A stretch of DNA of 64,000 nucleotides from Ilyomonas sp965277535 (GCA_965277535.1 OZ255825.1:4526001-4590000), one strand, 5' to 3'. Shown: positions 51,370-60,913, numbered from the stretch's first letter. Numbers and translations are program-made. The notes: a model not told the origin generated them from the letters alone.

Positions 51370-53083
51370 AGTGGCTGGTGCTTTGTTGAGATTGATACAG
51401 TTGCACGTATTCGGGGCTGATGTGCATTAGTTCTTCATGTGTTCCGCGGGCTGCAATTTCACCTTCGGTAAGAACAATAATTTCATCATATTGTTCAACT
51501 GAAGCTATCTTTTGTGTAACAGAAACCAGCGTTAATTGTGGATAGTTACGTTGCAGATTGGATAATATTTTTTGCTCGGTGTTGTTGTCAACTCTTGCTG
51601 TAAAATCATCCAATAACAAAATCGTAGGAGTCACTGCCAGTGCGCGCGCCAGCATGATGCGCTGCTTTTGTCCGCCCGATAAAGAAGCACCTCTTTCCGA
51701 TACGATGGTATCTATGCCTTGTGGTAGGCTTTGAATGAAATTATGTAGCTCGGCTGTGTCAATCGCTTTTGCTAACGATTCATCGGTTGCCACATCGCTG
51801 AATGCAATGTTTTCACGGATGCTCATGTTAAACAAAACGCTGTCCTGGAACACAAAGCCAACATTGCTGTAAAAGCTTTCGCTGTTGTAGTCTGCAATCG
51901 TATGATCATCAAACAGAATGGTTCCTGATGTAGGTTTGGTAAGCCCCGTAAGCAAATACAACAACTGTGTTTTACCGGCTGCTGTCGGTCCGATGATCGC
52001 AGTTCGTGAGTTTGGTTTTACCGTAAAAGAAACGTCTTTCAACACTGGTTTTTGTCCGTACAAAAGATTTATATTTCGTAGTTCGATGCTGCCTTGCAGA
52101 GAGGAAATAATTGTTCCTGTTGGCGGTGGTTCGGGCGTTGCCAGCACACCGCTGATGCGCTCAAAAGAAGCGGTTGCCTGGGCTATCACATTGCTCATAA
52201 AACCAATGATGAGAATAGGGAAAATAAGCATTGCCAGGTAGCTGTTGAAAGCAGCAAAATTGCCCAGCGTCATGCCGCCGCTGATTACAAAATGTCCACC
52301 CAAAGCCAGTATGCTCAGCATTGCGAGATTAGCCGAAAATGTGATAACCGGGATGAGCATGGCAAAGAGCCGCAACACAGACAGACCAAGTGTTTTGGCT
52401 TTTGTATTTGCACTTAAAAATTTATCATATTCCCATTGCTGCGAATTGACAACACGAATTAAAGCCGCTCCTAAAATACTTTCTGTAATCACTTTGTTCA
52501 GCCAGTCAATCACTTCACGGCTTTGCTTAAACAAAGCTCTTACCTTGCGCAGAACAACAAAAAAAGTAATGCCAATAACAGGTATAATTGCAATTACACA
52601 AAGAGCCAATTTCCAGTTGATGGTAATGAGCAAAACGCTTGCACCAATGATGATGAACAAAGAAGAAATGATGGAGACAATTGCCTGTGAAATAAACAGC
52701 TTAATAGAATCAACATCGGCAGTGAGGTTGGTGAGGAGTTTGGATGGATTTGCCTTTTCGATGAACAGATAGCTTTGCTTTGAAATTTGTTCTGACAAAC
52801 GGGTTCTTAACTCACGTGCCACACGTTCCGAAACATAAGTTTGTATGATGCTTTGCAAATAGCTAAAAACAAAAATGCTTGCAACAGCACCCATAAATTC
52901 AATCAACACATTTTGCGGTGCATACTGCCCGGTATTAAAAGCATCAATGCTTTTGGAAATGAGCTTTGGCAGCCATAAATTAAACCCATTTCCAATCAAT
53001 GTAAACAACAATAGCAACGCTACCAAACCACGATACTGTTTCAGTAAAGAAAGGATGCGGGGCTTGTTATCTTCCTTTTTCAT
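51353..53083 (-). CDS. ABC exporter half-transporter with degenerate catalytic site (heterodimer subunit 1)
   Basis: 576 residues, exporter fold with six membrane helices and an ATPase domain. Walker A GPTAAGKTQ and signature LSGGQKQRIMLARAL are intact. However, Walker B reads LLLDDFTARVD, with Asp in place of the catalytic Glu, and the switch His is replaced by Gln (LVSVTQKIAS instead of xxxAHRL). These are the classical marks of a degenerate nucleotide site. Combined with the partner's SLGQ signature, the degenerate composite site is complete on one side, and the consensus site is formed by this subunit's LSGGQ with the partner's Glu and His. It is the first gene of the two-gene operon. Confidence 0.93.
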   Translation of the reverse strand: MKKEDNKPRILSLLKQYRGLVALLLLFTLIGNGFNLWLPKLISKSIDAFNTGQYAPQNVLIEFMGAVASIFVFSYLQSIIQTYVSERVARELRTRLSEQISKQSYLFIEKANPSKLLTNLTADVDSIKLFISQAIVSIISSLFIIIGASVLLITINWKLALCVIAIIPVIGITFFVVLRKVRALFKQSREVIDWLNKVITESILGAALIRVVNSQQWEYDKFLSANTKAKTLGLSVLRLFAMLIPVITFSANLAMLSILALGGHFVISGGMTLGNFAAFNSYLAMLIFPILIIGFMSNVIAQATASFERISGVLATPEPPPTGTIISSLQGSIELRNINLLYGQKPVLKDVSFTVKPNSRTAIIGPTAAGKTQLLYLLTGLTKPTSGTILFDDHTIADYNSESFYSNVGFVFQDSVLFNMSIRENIAFSDVATDESLAKAIDTAELHNFIQSLPQGIDTIVSERGASLSGGQKQRIMLARALAVTPTILLLDDFTARVDNNTEQKILSNLQRNYPQLTLVSVTQKIASVEQYDEIIVLTEGEIAARGTHEELMHISPEYVQLYQSQQSTSHYELQS

Positions 53084-53193
53084 AAGTAAATGGAAAGTTC
53101 AAATGTAAGTTAGATTTGTTGGGTGAAATCAACTGCTGCAGCTTTATCTTTTTCATTGTGTTGAATCATACTAAGCAGTTTCATTTTATCGTT

Positions 53194-54756
53194 ATGAAAA
53201 AACATTCACTGCTTTATAGCATCCTTTTGTTTTTGCCTGTTTATTTCCTTCAAACGCTTACCTGCACTGCATTTGCGCAAGGTCATCATTACTATGTCAA
53301 TGTAAAAGGAAGTGATGATAATGATGGTTCATTGCAACATCCCTGGAGAACCATCCATAACTTAAATACAGTGCAGCTACAACCTGGTGATCATATCCAT
53401 GTACAGGAAAACGTATCATTCGCCGGAATACTTTATTTGAGAAATGTGCATGGCAAAAAAGATTCGCCTATCGTTATAAAATGCAACAAAAACAAACCTG
53501 TCATTATTAATGCGAACGATAGTTCAGCCATTGTTTTGGACGATTGTTCGTTTGTTACAATCAGCAATATTTCTGCCGTTGGTAGCGGGAGAAAAAACGG
53601 TAATACAAAAGATGGAATTGCCATTAATCGTAGTGATAATATCAAGATTGATAACGTTGCTGTTTCCAGCTTTCAAAAAGCAGGTTTGCTGATTTATAAT
53701 TCTACTAACGTTACCGCAAAACATGTATCGGCACATGAGAATGGTTTTGCAGGTATTTATGTGTCGGGTGAATATGGCGATAAACTGCATTGTAAAAACA
53801 TACGCATTATTGGTTGCGATGCATACAACAATCCCGGCAATCCAACGATGCTTACTAACCATAGCGGTAACGGTATTCTGGTTGGTTTTTGCACACAGGT
53901 TTTAATTGATAGTTGCACTGCTTTTAACAATGGCTGGGATATGCCGCGCAAAGGCAACGGACCCGTTGGCATCTGGTGTTATGAAGCCGATAGTGTTGTT
54001 ATTCAGCATTGCATTTCTTATGAAAATAAAACATCAAAAGGTGGTGAAGATGGCGGTGGTTTTGACTTTGACGGTGGTACCACAAACTCTGTTATTCAAT
54101 ATTGTTTATCCTACAGAAATGAAGGAAGTGCATTTGGCATTTTTCAATACGATGGTGCAAGTCCGTGGCATGATAATGTGATTCGGTATTGCATCAGTGA
54201 AGATGATGGCAACACATCAGCAGCCCATGCCAATGCTTATGTTTGGAACAGTTCGCACAATTCATCCCAATTTAAAAACCTTTTGTTTTACAACAATACT
54301 TTGTACAATAGTAAAAATGCAGCTATAGCATATTCAACAGAAAGTGAGCATAGTAACTTTTGTTTTTACAACAATATTTTCGTTGCCGAAGATGCTTTGC
54401 TGCGAGGCGATTACAGCAAAGACAATTTTTTAAGTAACGATTGGTGGAGCATTGATCATCAGTTTAAAATTGATAGTTGTTTTCATTTTTCGGAGTGGGC
54501 GCATCAGCACAACAAAGAATTATGGAATGGTAAATTGAAAGGCATCAATGTGAAGCCATCGTTTATAAAAGCAGGCAATACAAAAGTTACTGATGTCCAT
54601 AAATTATCATCATTTACTAACTATCAATTGAAAGCTTCATCGCCTGTAGCCCTTGCCGGTATTGATTTGCAGCGGTTGTTTAATATTCGTGTTAGTCAGT
54701 TTGATTTTAATGGCAAATCAATAAAATCAAATTTTGTGGGTGCTTTCGCAAAATAA
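53194..54756 (+). CDS. Secreted right-handed parallel beta-helix protein
   Basis: 520 residues from the ATG at 53194, with a signal peptide (MKKHSLLYSILLFLPVYFLQ, cleavage near AFAQ). The start of the mature protein HYYVNVKGSDDNDGS...HPWRTI is the typical N-terminal cap of right-handed beta-helix proteins, and the body carries repeated short strands with Asn ladders (NVTAKHVSAHENGFAGIYVS; QVLIDSCTAFNNGW; VIQHCISYENKTSKGGEDGG). Pectate lyase or alginate-lyase-like proteins and polysaccharide epimerases share this fold; no catalytic set could be assigned. It probably acts on a polysaccharide outside the cell. Confidence 0.85.
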   Translation: MKKHSLLYSILLFLPVYFLQTLTCTAFAQGHHYYVNVKGSDDNDGSLQHPWRTIHNLNTVQLQPGDHIHVQENVSFAGILYLRNVHGKKDSPIVIKCNKNKPVIINANDSSAIVLDDCSFVTISNISAVGSGRKNGNTKDGIAINRSDNIKIDNVAVSSFQKAGLLIYNSTNVTAKHVSAHENGFAGIYVSGEYGDKLHCKNIRIIGCDAYNNPGNPTMLTNHSGNGILVGFCTQVLIDSCTAFNNGWDMPRKGNGPVGIWCYEADSVVIQHCISYENKTSKGGEDGGGFDFDGGTTNSVIQYCLSYRNEGSAFGIFQYDGASPWHDNVIRYCISEDDGNTSAAHANAYVWNSSHNSSQFKNLLFYNNTLYNSKNAAIAYSTESEHSNFCFYNNIFVAEDALLRGDYSKDNFLSNDWWSIDHQFKIDSCFHFSEWAHQHNKELWNGKLKGINVKPSFIKAGNTKVTDVHKLSSFTNYQLKASSPVALAGIDLQRLFNIRVSQFDFNGKSIKSNFVGAFAK

Positions 54757-54865
54757 AATTTATCGATAGATCTTTGTATGGTTGAAGGATCAGAAATATG
54801 ATCAGCTTACCCTGTGCAAACCCTCAGCAATAATTGCCGATTTGTTTTTGTTGATGTATTTTATT

Positions 54866-54911
54866 GCAAAACAAACCTGCCAGCTTGCTTACTGCCAGGT
54901 TTTGTTTTTGC
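54866..54911. terminator. Terminator between the beta-helix and GH9 genes
   Basis: GCAAAACAAACCTG (54866-54879) pairs imperfectly with CAGGTTTTGTTTTTGC (54896-54911) around a loop that contains GCCAG/CTGCC. It ends in an exact minus-strand copy of the recurrent 11-mer (54901-54911). The location between convergent genes suits a bidirectional terminator. Confidence 0.6.
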
Positions 54912-54945
54912 ACAAATAATAACCATCTCGAAATCGCTTGTTTCC

Positions 54946-57393
54946 TTAAAACTCCGATACTAACGACAACCACCTCGCAGCCGGTGCAATCCAAACCTCT
55001 TTGTAAGTAGCGGTGTTGAATTGAGGCCAATAGGGTTTGTCTTCATTGAACCTTGATTCCATGCCCACCGGAATGCCACCCACGGTTTCACCGGGAAGAG
55101 CAGTGTATAATTGCGTATAATTGCTGCCTTCGCCCCAAATGATAGATTGCCCAAACGGATTTTTACCAACAATCCACATCAATTGCTGCTCGGCAATGTT
55201 CATCAATTCTTTATCGTGTAAAAACTTACCACAAAGCGCAGCAGCTTTGCCGGTGGAAAGCTGAACGGCTGCATTGCCACGGAAAGAAAACCACACAGGA
55301 AATACCCGCAGATAGTGCTCTTTATCCAGTTGAACACCATTGTGAAGTTGCTCTTTATAATCTTCACCAGCGCCGCTAAAAATGCCAACCTGCACTTTAT
55401 AAAAGTTCACGGAATCTTTTACTTCATCTATATTATAAACACCGCTGGGCACCAAACCATAAGGTTGTACATACTGCATAATGGTTTTCAAATAATCGCC
55501 GTACAAGCGAATGGCGGCTTCCCATTTTTTGTTGTCGGGGTGGTTGGGCTGCGTTTCGCAAAGTGCGGTGAGTGCCTGCATGTACACCTGGTCTCTCGAT
55601 TGATGCGTATAATGAACAATGGACTTTTTATCTAAATCGCGGTAAAAGAAACCCCTGATTTTATCCTTGTCACCCAGAGGTTCGGTGCGCTGGCATTCCA
55701 ATGTGTATTGAATGGCTTTGGCGGCTTCATCGGCATAATATTGATCGCCAGTGAGTTGATACAACAGGCTGGCTGCAAAAGAGACATTTGCTGAATACTG
55801 GCTGTTCGAAGCCATCGCCGCATGATCGCCGCCACCGCCAATACTGCTCAGATCGCCAAAGCTCAGACTGTCGAACCGTTTTTTAGCAAAACCAAAATCT
55901 TCAATTGCTACTTTGCGCAGGTTTTCTTTTAGCTCTTTATCCTTCACCGTCATCATCGAAGCATACGCTTCTATTCCTGCAAAAACAAAGTTCTCAAATG
56001 CGCGATTGTGTACATGAACTCTACGTCTGGCAGATGAATCGTCTTTTGTACCGATATAGCCATCTGTCCACAAATTGGTTCCCCAGGTTTGCGCCCTGTA
56101 ACCATCGCCTAATCTGGCTTTCAAAATACAGTCAATACCCCAATCGGCTTCTTCGATGAGCCGGTTATATAAATCAGCATTGCTTTTTTCTTTAACCCTC
56201 TTTGCCATTTCCAGCAAGGAGAAAATAATTTCTCCTGATTGCAATACCTGTTGTGACATGTCGGCTGCATCGTGCCAGCCACCATTAAAAGGAAAAATTT
56301 TGCCCCTGAAATCTGCGTGTAAATCGCTATGGCAAACACCATGTTTTTCGGGCACAGGATAACCGCATCGTTCGCAAAACAAAAAGTTCAATACACGCCA
56401 GGCGGAATTATCCCACACATTGCTGTTGATGTAAAACGGCTTGCTGCTAATATTGCCAACACGAATGGTATATTGTCCTTCTTTTTTATAATCACTAAAA
56501 TCAATCGTTTCAAAAGAGCCGATGTTTGTTTTTTTAGAAACCACTTTTCCTTCATATACGATAGCATGGCTGATATTATCTATCAATTGAAATCGTCCGT
56601 TATGACTGGCTACCCGCACAATAGCCGTTTTCTCGCTTTCCACTCCATAACCACTGGTAGAATAGACTATGCGGTTGTTGGCAGGCATCCAACCGCTTAC
56701 CACTTCCGGATTTTCAACCGTTTCCAGAGATACGGCATCAATATCAAATTTCAAAGAATCGCCCATGGTGCGTTCCTTGCCAAATACTTCTATGGCGAAG
56801 GAAAGTTTGGTTACATTATCGCGGGGCAATTCGGTCATTTCCACAAAACATTCATTCCACTGGTTATTGATTAGATTCATTTCGTGAATGCCTTCGCGTC
56901 CATATTTATCAGGCACTTTTGTTTTGCCATTATTTTCTACTATTAGATTGAGATAAATGCTGCGTGCGCCTTCGCAATGCGGATACACAAACACTTTAAT
57001 ACGATTGTATTTTTCCCAGTTCGCACCGCCTACCTCATACGTTGCCATAGATGTACCTAAACCGATCCCCCAGTTCAAAAAATCGGGGTTTGTGGTTTGT
57101 GACACTAACCGCAAACTGTTTTTGCCTCTAATGCTTCTTTCGCCGGTAAGTCGCATGCCGCTAAATCCTTTATGGCTCCATTTATTGAGGTCTTCCATGT
57201 CGCACAAAAGTGCAGAGTCCGTCACTTTTTTGGTAAGTCCGAACGTTTCATACGACTTGCTGTAATCCAATGGCAGCGGGCTATGCACATAGCCGGTGTT
57301 GCGAATGTCATTTTTTAATTGTTCATCAATTTGGGCAAGCAGTAACGAAGAAGGCAAAGTGATAAGTAGTGCGAAAGTTAGAATTGTTTTCAT
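54946..57393 (-). CDS. Secreted glycoside hydrolase family 9 (cellulase-type)
   Basis: 815 residues. Signal peptide MKTILTFALLITLPSSLLLA. An N-terminal region of about 230 residues with carbohydrate-binding-like beta sandwich (SMATYEVGGANWEKYNRIKV), then a CelD-type Ig-like domain (VESEKTAIVRVASHNGRFQL...GNISSKPFYI), then the (alpha/alpha)6 catalytic domain. This has the base residues in FNGGWHDAADMSQQ (GWxDAxD) and the acid Glu at about residue 799 in NTATYKEVWIAPAARW. Endo- or exoglucanase on beta-1,4-glucan is the family activity, but Bacteroidota GH9 enzymes also act on xyloglucan and chitosan-like chains. It is convergent with the beta-helix gene. Confidence 0.93.
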   Translation of the reverse strand: MKTILTFALLITLPSSLLLAQIDEQLKNDIRNTGYVHSPLPLDYSKSYETFGLTKKVTDSALLCDMEDLNKWSHKGFSGMRLTGERSIRGKNSLRLVSQTTNPDFLNWGIGLGTSMATYEVGGANWEKYNRIKVFVYPHCEGARSIYLNLIVENNGKTKVPDKYGREGIHEMNLINNQWNECFVEMTELPRDNVTKLSFAIEVFGKERTMGDSLKFDIDAVSLETVENPEVVSGWMPANNRIVYSTSGYGVESEKTAIVRVASHNGRFQLIDNISHAIVYEGKVVSKKTNIGSFETIDFSDYKKEGQYTIRVGNISSKPFYINSNVWDNSAWRVLNFLFCERCGYPVPEKHGVCHSDLHADFRGKIFPFNGGWHDAADMSQQVLQSGEIIFSLLEMAKRVKEKSNADLYNRLIEEADWGIDCILKARLGDGYRAQTWGTNLWTDGYIGTKDDSSARRRVHVHNRAFENFVFAGIEAYASMMTVKDKELKENLRKVAIEDFGFAKKRFDSLSFGDLSSIGGGGDHAAMASNSQYSANVSFAASLLYQLTGDQYYADEAAKAIQYTLECQRTEPLGDKDKIRGFFYRDLDKKSIVHYTHQSRDQVYMQALTALCETQPNHPDNKKWEAAIRLYGDYLKTIMQYVQPYGLVPSGVYNIDEVKDSVNFYKVQVGIFSGAGEDYKEQLHNGVQLDKEHYLRVFPVWFSFRGNAAVQLSTGKAAALCGKFLHDKELMNIAEQQLMWIVGKNPFGQSIIWGEGSNYTQLYTALPGETVGGIPVGMESRFNEDKPYWPQFNTATYKEVWIAPAARWLSLVSEF

Positions 57394-57598
57394 GATTTTT
57401 TATATAGATGGTTAAGCACTGAAGGCTTTAGATTCTTTGTGTAAAAGTATTTAGAAAGCCTATACAACACAGTGCGGTTTTTGATGATGTATGCGCAACT
57501 TTTTGCAACAAAAGGGCATTGCGAATTGTCATCGGCATTGTGTAGCATCTGTGTTATTTTTACAACACCAATCTCATCTTTTCTCCAAATCAATTATT

Positions 57599-59536
57599 AT
57601 GAAAAATACATCCTTTCTTTTAGCATTGCTCCTGTTCCATTTTGCACAAAGTTTCGCGCAAAAAACACAAAAGCCACCCTTGCACGGCAGGCATTGGATG
57701 GCGGTTACAGGCAAGCCTTTGGCAGCCGAAGCCGGTGCCAAAATTTTTGAACGAGGCGGCAATGCGGTAGATGCAGCCTGCGGCATGTTGGCTGCGGTTT
57801 GCACCATGTGGGATGTGTTGAGTTGGGGTGGCGAAACACAGGCCCTCATTTATAACCCAAAAACAAAAAAGGTAATCGCCATCAATGCATTGGGTGTTGC
57901 ACCAACCGGCGCAACCGTTGACTTTTTCAAAGGCAAAGGATATTCATTTCCACCTGAATACGGACCGCTGGCAGCTGTTACGCCAGGCACGCCGGGTGGC
58001 TTGTGTTTGATGTTGGCAAACTGGGGAACGATGAGTTTACAACAAGTGCTGGAACCTGCTATGGAAATGGCTGCCGGCTACCCGATTGAAGCCGAAACTG
58101 CCAATAGTTTTGAACGTGGCAAAAAGATGATTAAAGAATGGCCGTACAGCAAAGCGGTGTTCTTACCTCATCTTGGTGAACAGCGTGAAGCGCCGGAAGC
58201 CGGAGAAATATTTGTGCAAAAAGACTTGCTGAACACATTGACCAAAATGGTAGAAGCTGAACAGCAAGCATTGCAAAAAGGAGCGAGCCGCAAAGAAGCC
58301 ATCATGGCGGCTTACGACTGTTTTTACAAAGGTGATATTGCGCAGGAATTTGTAAGAGGTTGTAAAGAACAAGGTGGCTTAATAACCATGGAAGATTTGG
58401 CCCGTTGGAAGCCTGTTGAAGAAGAGCCGTTACAGGTGGCCTATAAAGGCATTGATGTTTACAAATTGCAGGAATGGACACAAGGACCAGCCATGCTGCA
58501 AAGCCTGAATATTTTGGAAAATTTTGATTTGAAAAAGATGGGTTACAATTCACCGCAATACATCAACACCATTTATCAAACGATGAGTCTTGCCTTTGCC
58601 GACAGGGACTTTTATTATGGTGATCCTTACTTCACCCAACCACCCATCAAAGGCTTGCTGAACAAAGAATACGCAAAAGAAAGAGCGAAACTGATCAACC
58701 CGGATTATAATGATTCTACCATTGCACCCGGCGACCCTTATCAATATGAAGGAAAACAAAACCCTTATCTTTCTCTTTTAAAAAAAAGAAAAGAGCTGAC
58801 AAATATGGGCAAAAACAAAAGTGACAATCAGTTTTTGCCAAAGCATGATCAAAAGACTTCAATGAATAATAAGGAAAAAAATAATTTATACGCCATCAAT
58901 ACTTCTTCATCCGATAGTTTGTACATGGATCGTTTGTGGCGCGGCACTACCAGTATCGAAGCAGCCGACAGCAGTGGCTGGGTGGTTTCGGTTACACCGA
59001 GTGGCGGCTGGCCGCCTGCCTGCATTGCAGGACACACGGGCGTAGGCATGAGTCAGCGGATGCAAAGCTTTGTGCTCGATTCTATCGTTGATCCGTTTAA
59101 TGTAGTGCAACCCGGCAAGCGTCCTCGGGTAACGCTTACGCCATCATTAGCCATGAAAGATGGAAAACCGTATGCGGCTTTTGCTGTGCAGGGCGGCGAT
59201 ACACAAGACCAAAATTTGTTGCAGTTCTTTTTAAACTTGGTTGAATTCAACATGACAGTACAGGAAGCCACTGAAGCGCCCAATATCAACACCAACCAAT
59301 TGTGGTTATCATTAGGTGGTATGCAAATGAGCGACCGTGTACCGCATCCCGGCTCTATTTTGGTTGACATCAATACATCTGAAAGCACTAAAACAGCTTT
59401 GCAAAAAATGGGTTATAAACTTTCATTCGGCAGGCGCACCAGTGGCCCTATCAATGCCATTTATTTTGATACGAAGCATGGCACTTTGTGGGGCGGAAGT
59501 AGCAATAATGGTGAGGACTATGGCATTGGTTGGTAA
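57599..59536 (+). CDS. ggt: Gamma-glutamyltransferase (secreted)
   Basis: 645 residues from the ATG at 57599, with a signal peptide (MKNTSFLLALLLFHFAQS). Ntn-type enzyme that cleaves glutathione-like gamma-glutamyl compounds in the periplasm. Large-subunit features include HWMAVTGKPLAAEAGAKI, GGNAVDAACGML, and TPGTPGGLCLMLANWG. The autoprocessing site is GTTSIEAADSSG, where the Thr nucleophile is followed by Thr-Ser instead of the usual Thr-His. The small subunit follows, with TPSGGWPPACIAG and RPRVTLTPSLAMKDGKPYAA. A Lys/Asn-rich linker of about 45 residues precedes the Thr and contains a copy of the recurrent DNA 11-mer. The long upstream open frame from 57491 lacks family residues. Confidence 0.9.
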   Translation: MKNTSFLLALLLFHFAQSFAQKTQKPPLHGRHWMAVTGKPLAAEAGAKIFERGGNAVDAACGMLAAVCTMWDVLSWGGETQALIYNPKTKKVIAINALGVAPTGATVDFFKGKGYSFPPEYGPLAAVTPGTPGGLCLMLANWGTMSLQQVLEPAMEMAAGYPIEAETANSFERGKKMIKEWPYSKAVFLPHLGEQREAPEAGEIFVQKDLLNTLTKMVEAEQQALQKGASRKEAIMAAYDCFYKGDIAQEFVRGCKEQGGLITMEDLARWKPVEEEPLQVAYKGIDVYKLQEWTQGPAMLQSLNILENFDLKKMGYNSPQYINTIYQTMSLAFADRDFYYGDPYFTQPPIKGLLNKEYAKERAKLINPDYNDSTIAPGDPYQYEGKQNPYLSLLKKRKELTNMGKNKSDNQFLPKHDQKTSMNNKEKNNLYAINTSSSDSLYMDRLWRGTTSIEAADSSGWVVSVTPSGGWPPACIAGHTGVGMSQRMQSFVLDSIVDPFNVVQPGKRPRVTLTPSLAMKDGKPYAAFAVQGGDTQDQNLLQFFLNLVEFNMTVQEATEAPNINTNQLWLSLGGMQMSDRVPHPGSILVDINTSESTKTALQKMGYKLSFGRRTSGPINAIYFDTKHGTLWGGSSNNGEDYGIGW

Positions 59537-59542
59537 GACTGT

Positions 59543-59697
59543 TCGTCATGGCGAGGAACGAAGCCATCTGTGGATAGCATTATCGAGTTATTTGTGAGTT
59601 GTGAATAGTGAGTTGTGAGTAAACAATGCCAACAGCTTCATTGCTGACAAGCATGATGCATGGTTTAGCACAAACTGCTTCGTGCTTCGCAGTGACG
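59543..59697. repeat. Dispersed inverted repeat, GCGAGGAACGAAGCA type, copy 3
   Basis: Left GTCATGGCGAGGAACGAAGC followed by CATCTGTGG (59545-59573); right CAAACTGCTTCGTGCTTCGC followed by AGTGACG (59671-59697). The interior has TTGTGAGTTGTGAATAGTGA, matching the interior of the copy at 1810-1965. It lies directly after ggt. Confidence 0.75.
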
Positions 59698-59758
59698 AAA
59701 AAAATTGTGCAAAAACAAAAATGAACTTCCTCTGATTAATAAAGGCAATCATCCCACC

Positions 59759-59766
59759 TAACTTTG
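59759..59766 (+). promoter_or_regulatory. -7 promoter box of the LLM oxidoreductase gene
   Basis: TAACTTTG matches TAnnTTTG exactly, 28 bases before the ATG at 59795. Confidence 0.5.
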
Positions 59767-59794
59767 CTTTTGTTTTTACCACAATTTGTAAGTT

Positions 59795-60847
59795 ATGGAG
59801 TTAGGAATTTATACGTTTGTAGAATCAATGCCCGATGTCATTACCAGCGAGAAGATAAGCGACCACCAGCGCATCCAAAATTTGATGGAAGAAATAGAAC
59901 TGGCTGATCAGTTAGGGCTTGATGTGTTTGGCATTGGCGAACATCATCGCCACGAATTTTTGGCTTCTTCTCCTGCCACATTGCTGGCTGCGGCTGCAGT
60001 AAAAACAAACCAGATTAAATTAACGAGCACCGTTACCGTATTGAGTTCTGATGATCCGGTGCGCGTGTTTCAACAGTTTGCTACCATTGATTTACTATCA
60101 AAAGGAAGAGCGGAAATCATGGCTGGCAGAGGTTCCTTTATCGAGTCGTTCCCTCTTTTTGGATATGATTTAAATGATTACAATGTTTTGTTTACCGAGA
60201 AGCTCGAACTGTTGCTAAAATTAGGCGAAAGTGAAGTGGTAAGCTGGCAGGGAAAACATCGTCCTTCGTTTCAAAATCTGGGTATTTATCCGCAACCTTA
60301 TCACAAAATGCCGATATGGATTGCGGTAGGCGGAACGCCCGAGTCCATTGCTCGTGCAGGTAAGCTGGGCTTGCCTCTTGCGCTTGCCATTATTGGTGGA
60401 ACGCCCGACCGTTTTGTGCCGCATGTAAAGTTTTATAAAGACAGTTATCAAAAAGCGGGGCATGACATGGCAAACTTTCAGTTGGGTATTAATTCGCAGG
60501 CGTTTATTGCTGATACTTCACAGGAAGCCGCCGATATTTATTTTCCGCCGTACGCCAAAATAATGACGCAGCTGGGAAAGGAGCGTGGCTGGCCGCCCAC
60601 CACAAGACAGCAGTTTGATTATATGCGCAGCGAAGAAGGCTATTTGCTGGTAGGCAGTCCACAACAAGTGATTGATAAAATTTTATATGAGCACGAGTTG
60701 TTCGGTCATACACGTTTTCTTGCACAGATGAGCATTGGCGCCATTCCGCATAAAGCTATGATGCGTTCGATTGAGTTGTTTGGAGATGTGGTTGCACCTG
60801 CGGTGCGAAAGGCGTTGCAGGCTATAAGTGCAATAACAAGTAAATAA
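59795..60847 (+). CDS. LLM-class flavin-dependent oxidoreductase
   Basis: 350 residues of the luciferase-like monooxygenase superfamily. Family marks include MELGIYTFVESMPDV at the start, LADQLGLDVFGIGEHHRHEF (GEHH near residue 50), TSTVTVLSSDDPVRVFQQFA, GRAEIMAGRGSFIESFPLFG and PIWIAVGGTPESIARAG. Such enzymes use reduced FMN from a partner reductase to oxygenate or reduce small molecules; this subgroup (also seen as atypical LLM family) has no known substrate. No reductase is adjacent. The start is fixed by length and by the -7 box upstream. Confidence 0.9.
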   Translation: MELGIYTFVESMPDVITSEKISDHQRIQNLMEEIELADQLGLDVFGIGEHHRHEFLASSPATLLAAAAVKTNQIKLTSTVTVLSSDDPVRVFQQFATIDLLSKGRAEIMAGRGSFIESFPLFGYDLNDYNVLFTEKLELLLKLGESEVVSWQGKHRPSFQNLGIYPQPYHKMPIWIAVGGTPESIARAGKLGLPLALAIIGGTPDRFVPHVKFYKDSYQKAGHDMANFQLGINSQAFIADTSQEAADIYFPPYAKIMTQLGKERGWPPTTRQQFDYMRSEEGYLLVGSPQQVIDKILYEHELFGHTRFLAQMSIGAIPHKAMMRSIELFGDVVAPAVRKALQAISAITSK

Positions 60848-60913
60848 TTAAGTTTTGTTTTGCCGTATTTTGAGGTGATTGGATTTTAAATCTATTATGA
60901 TGAATGAAACGCA

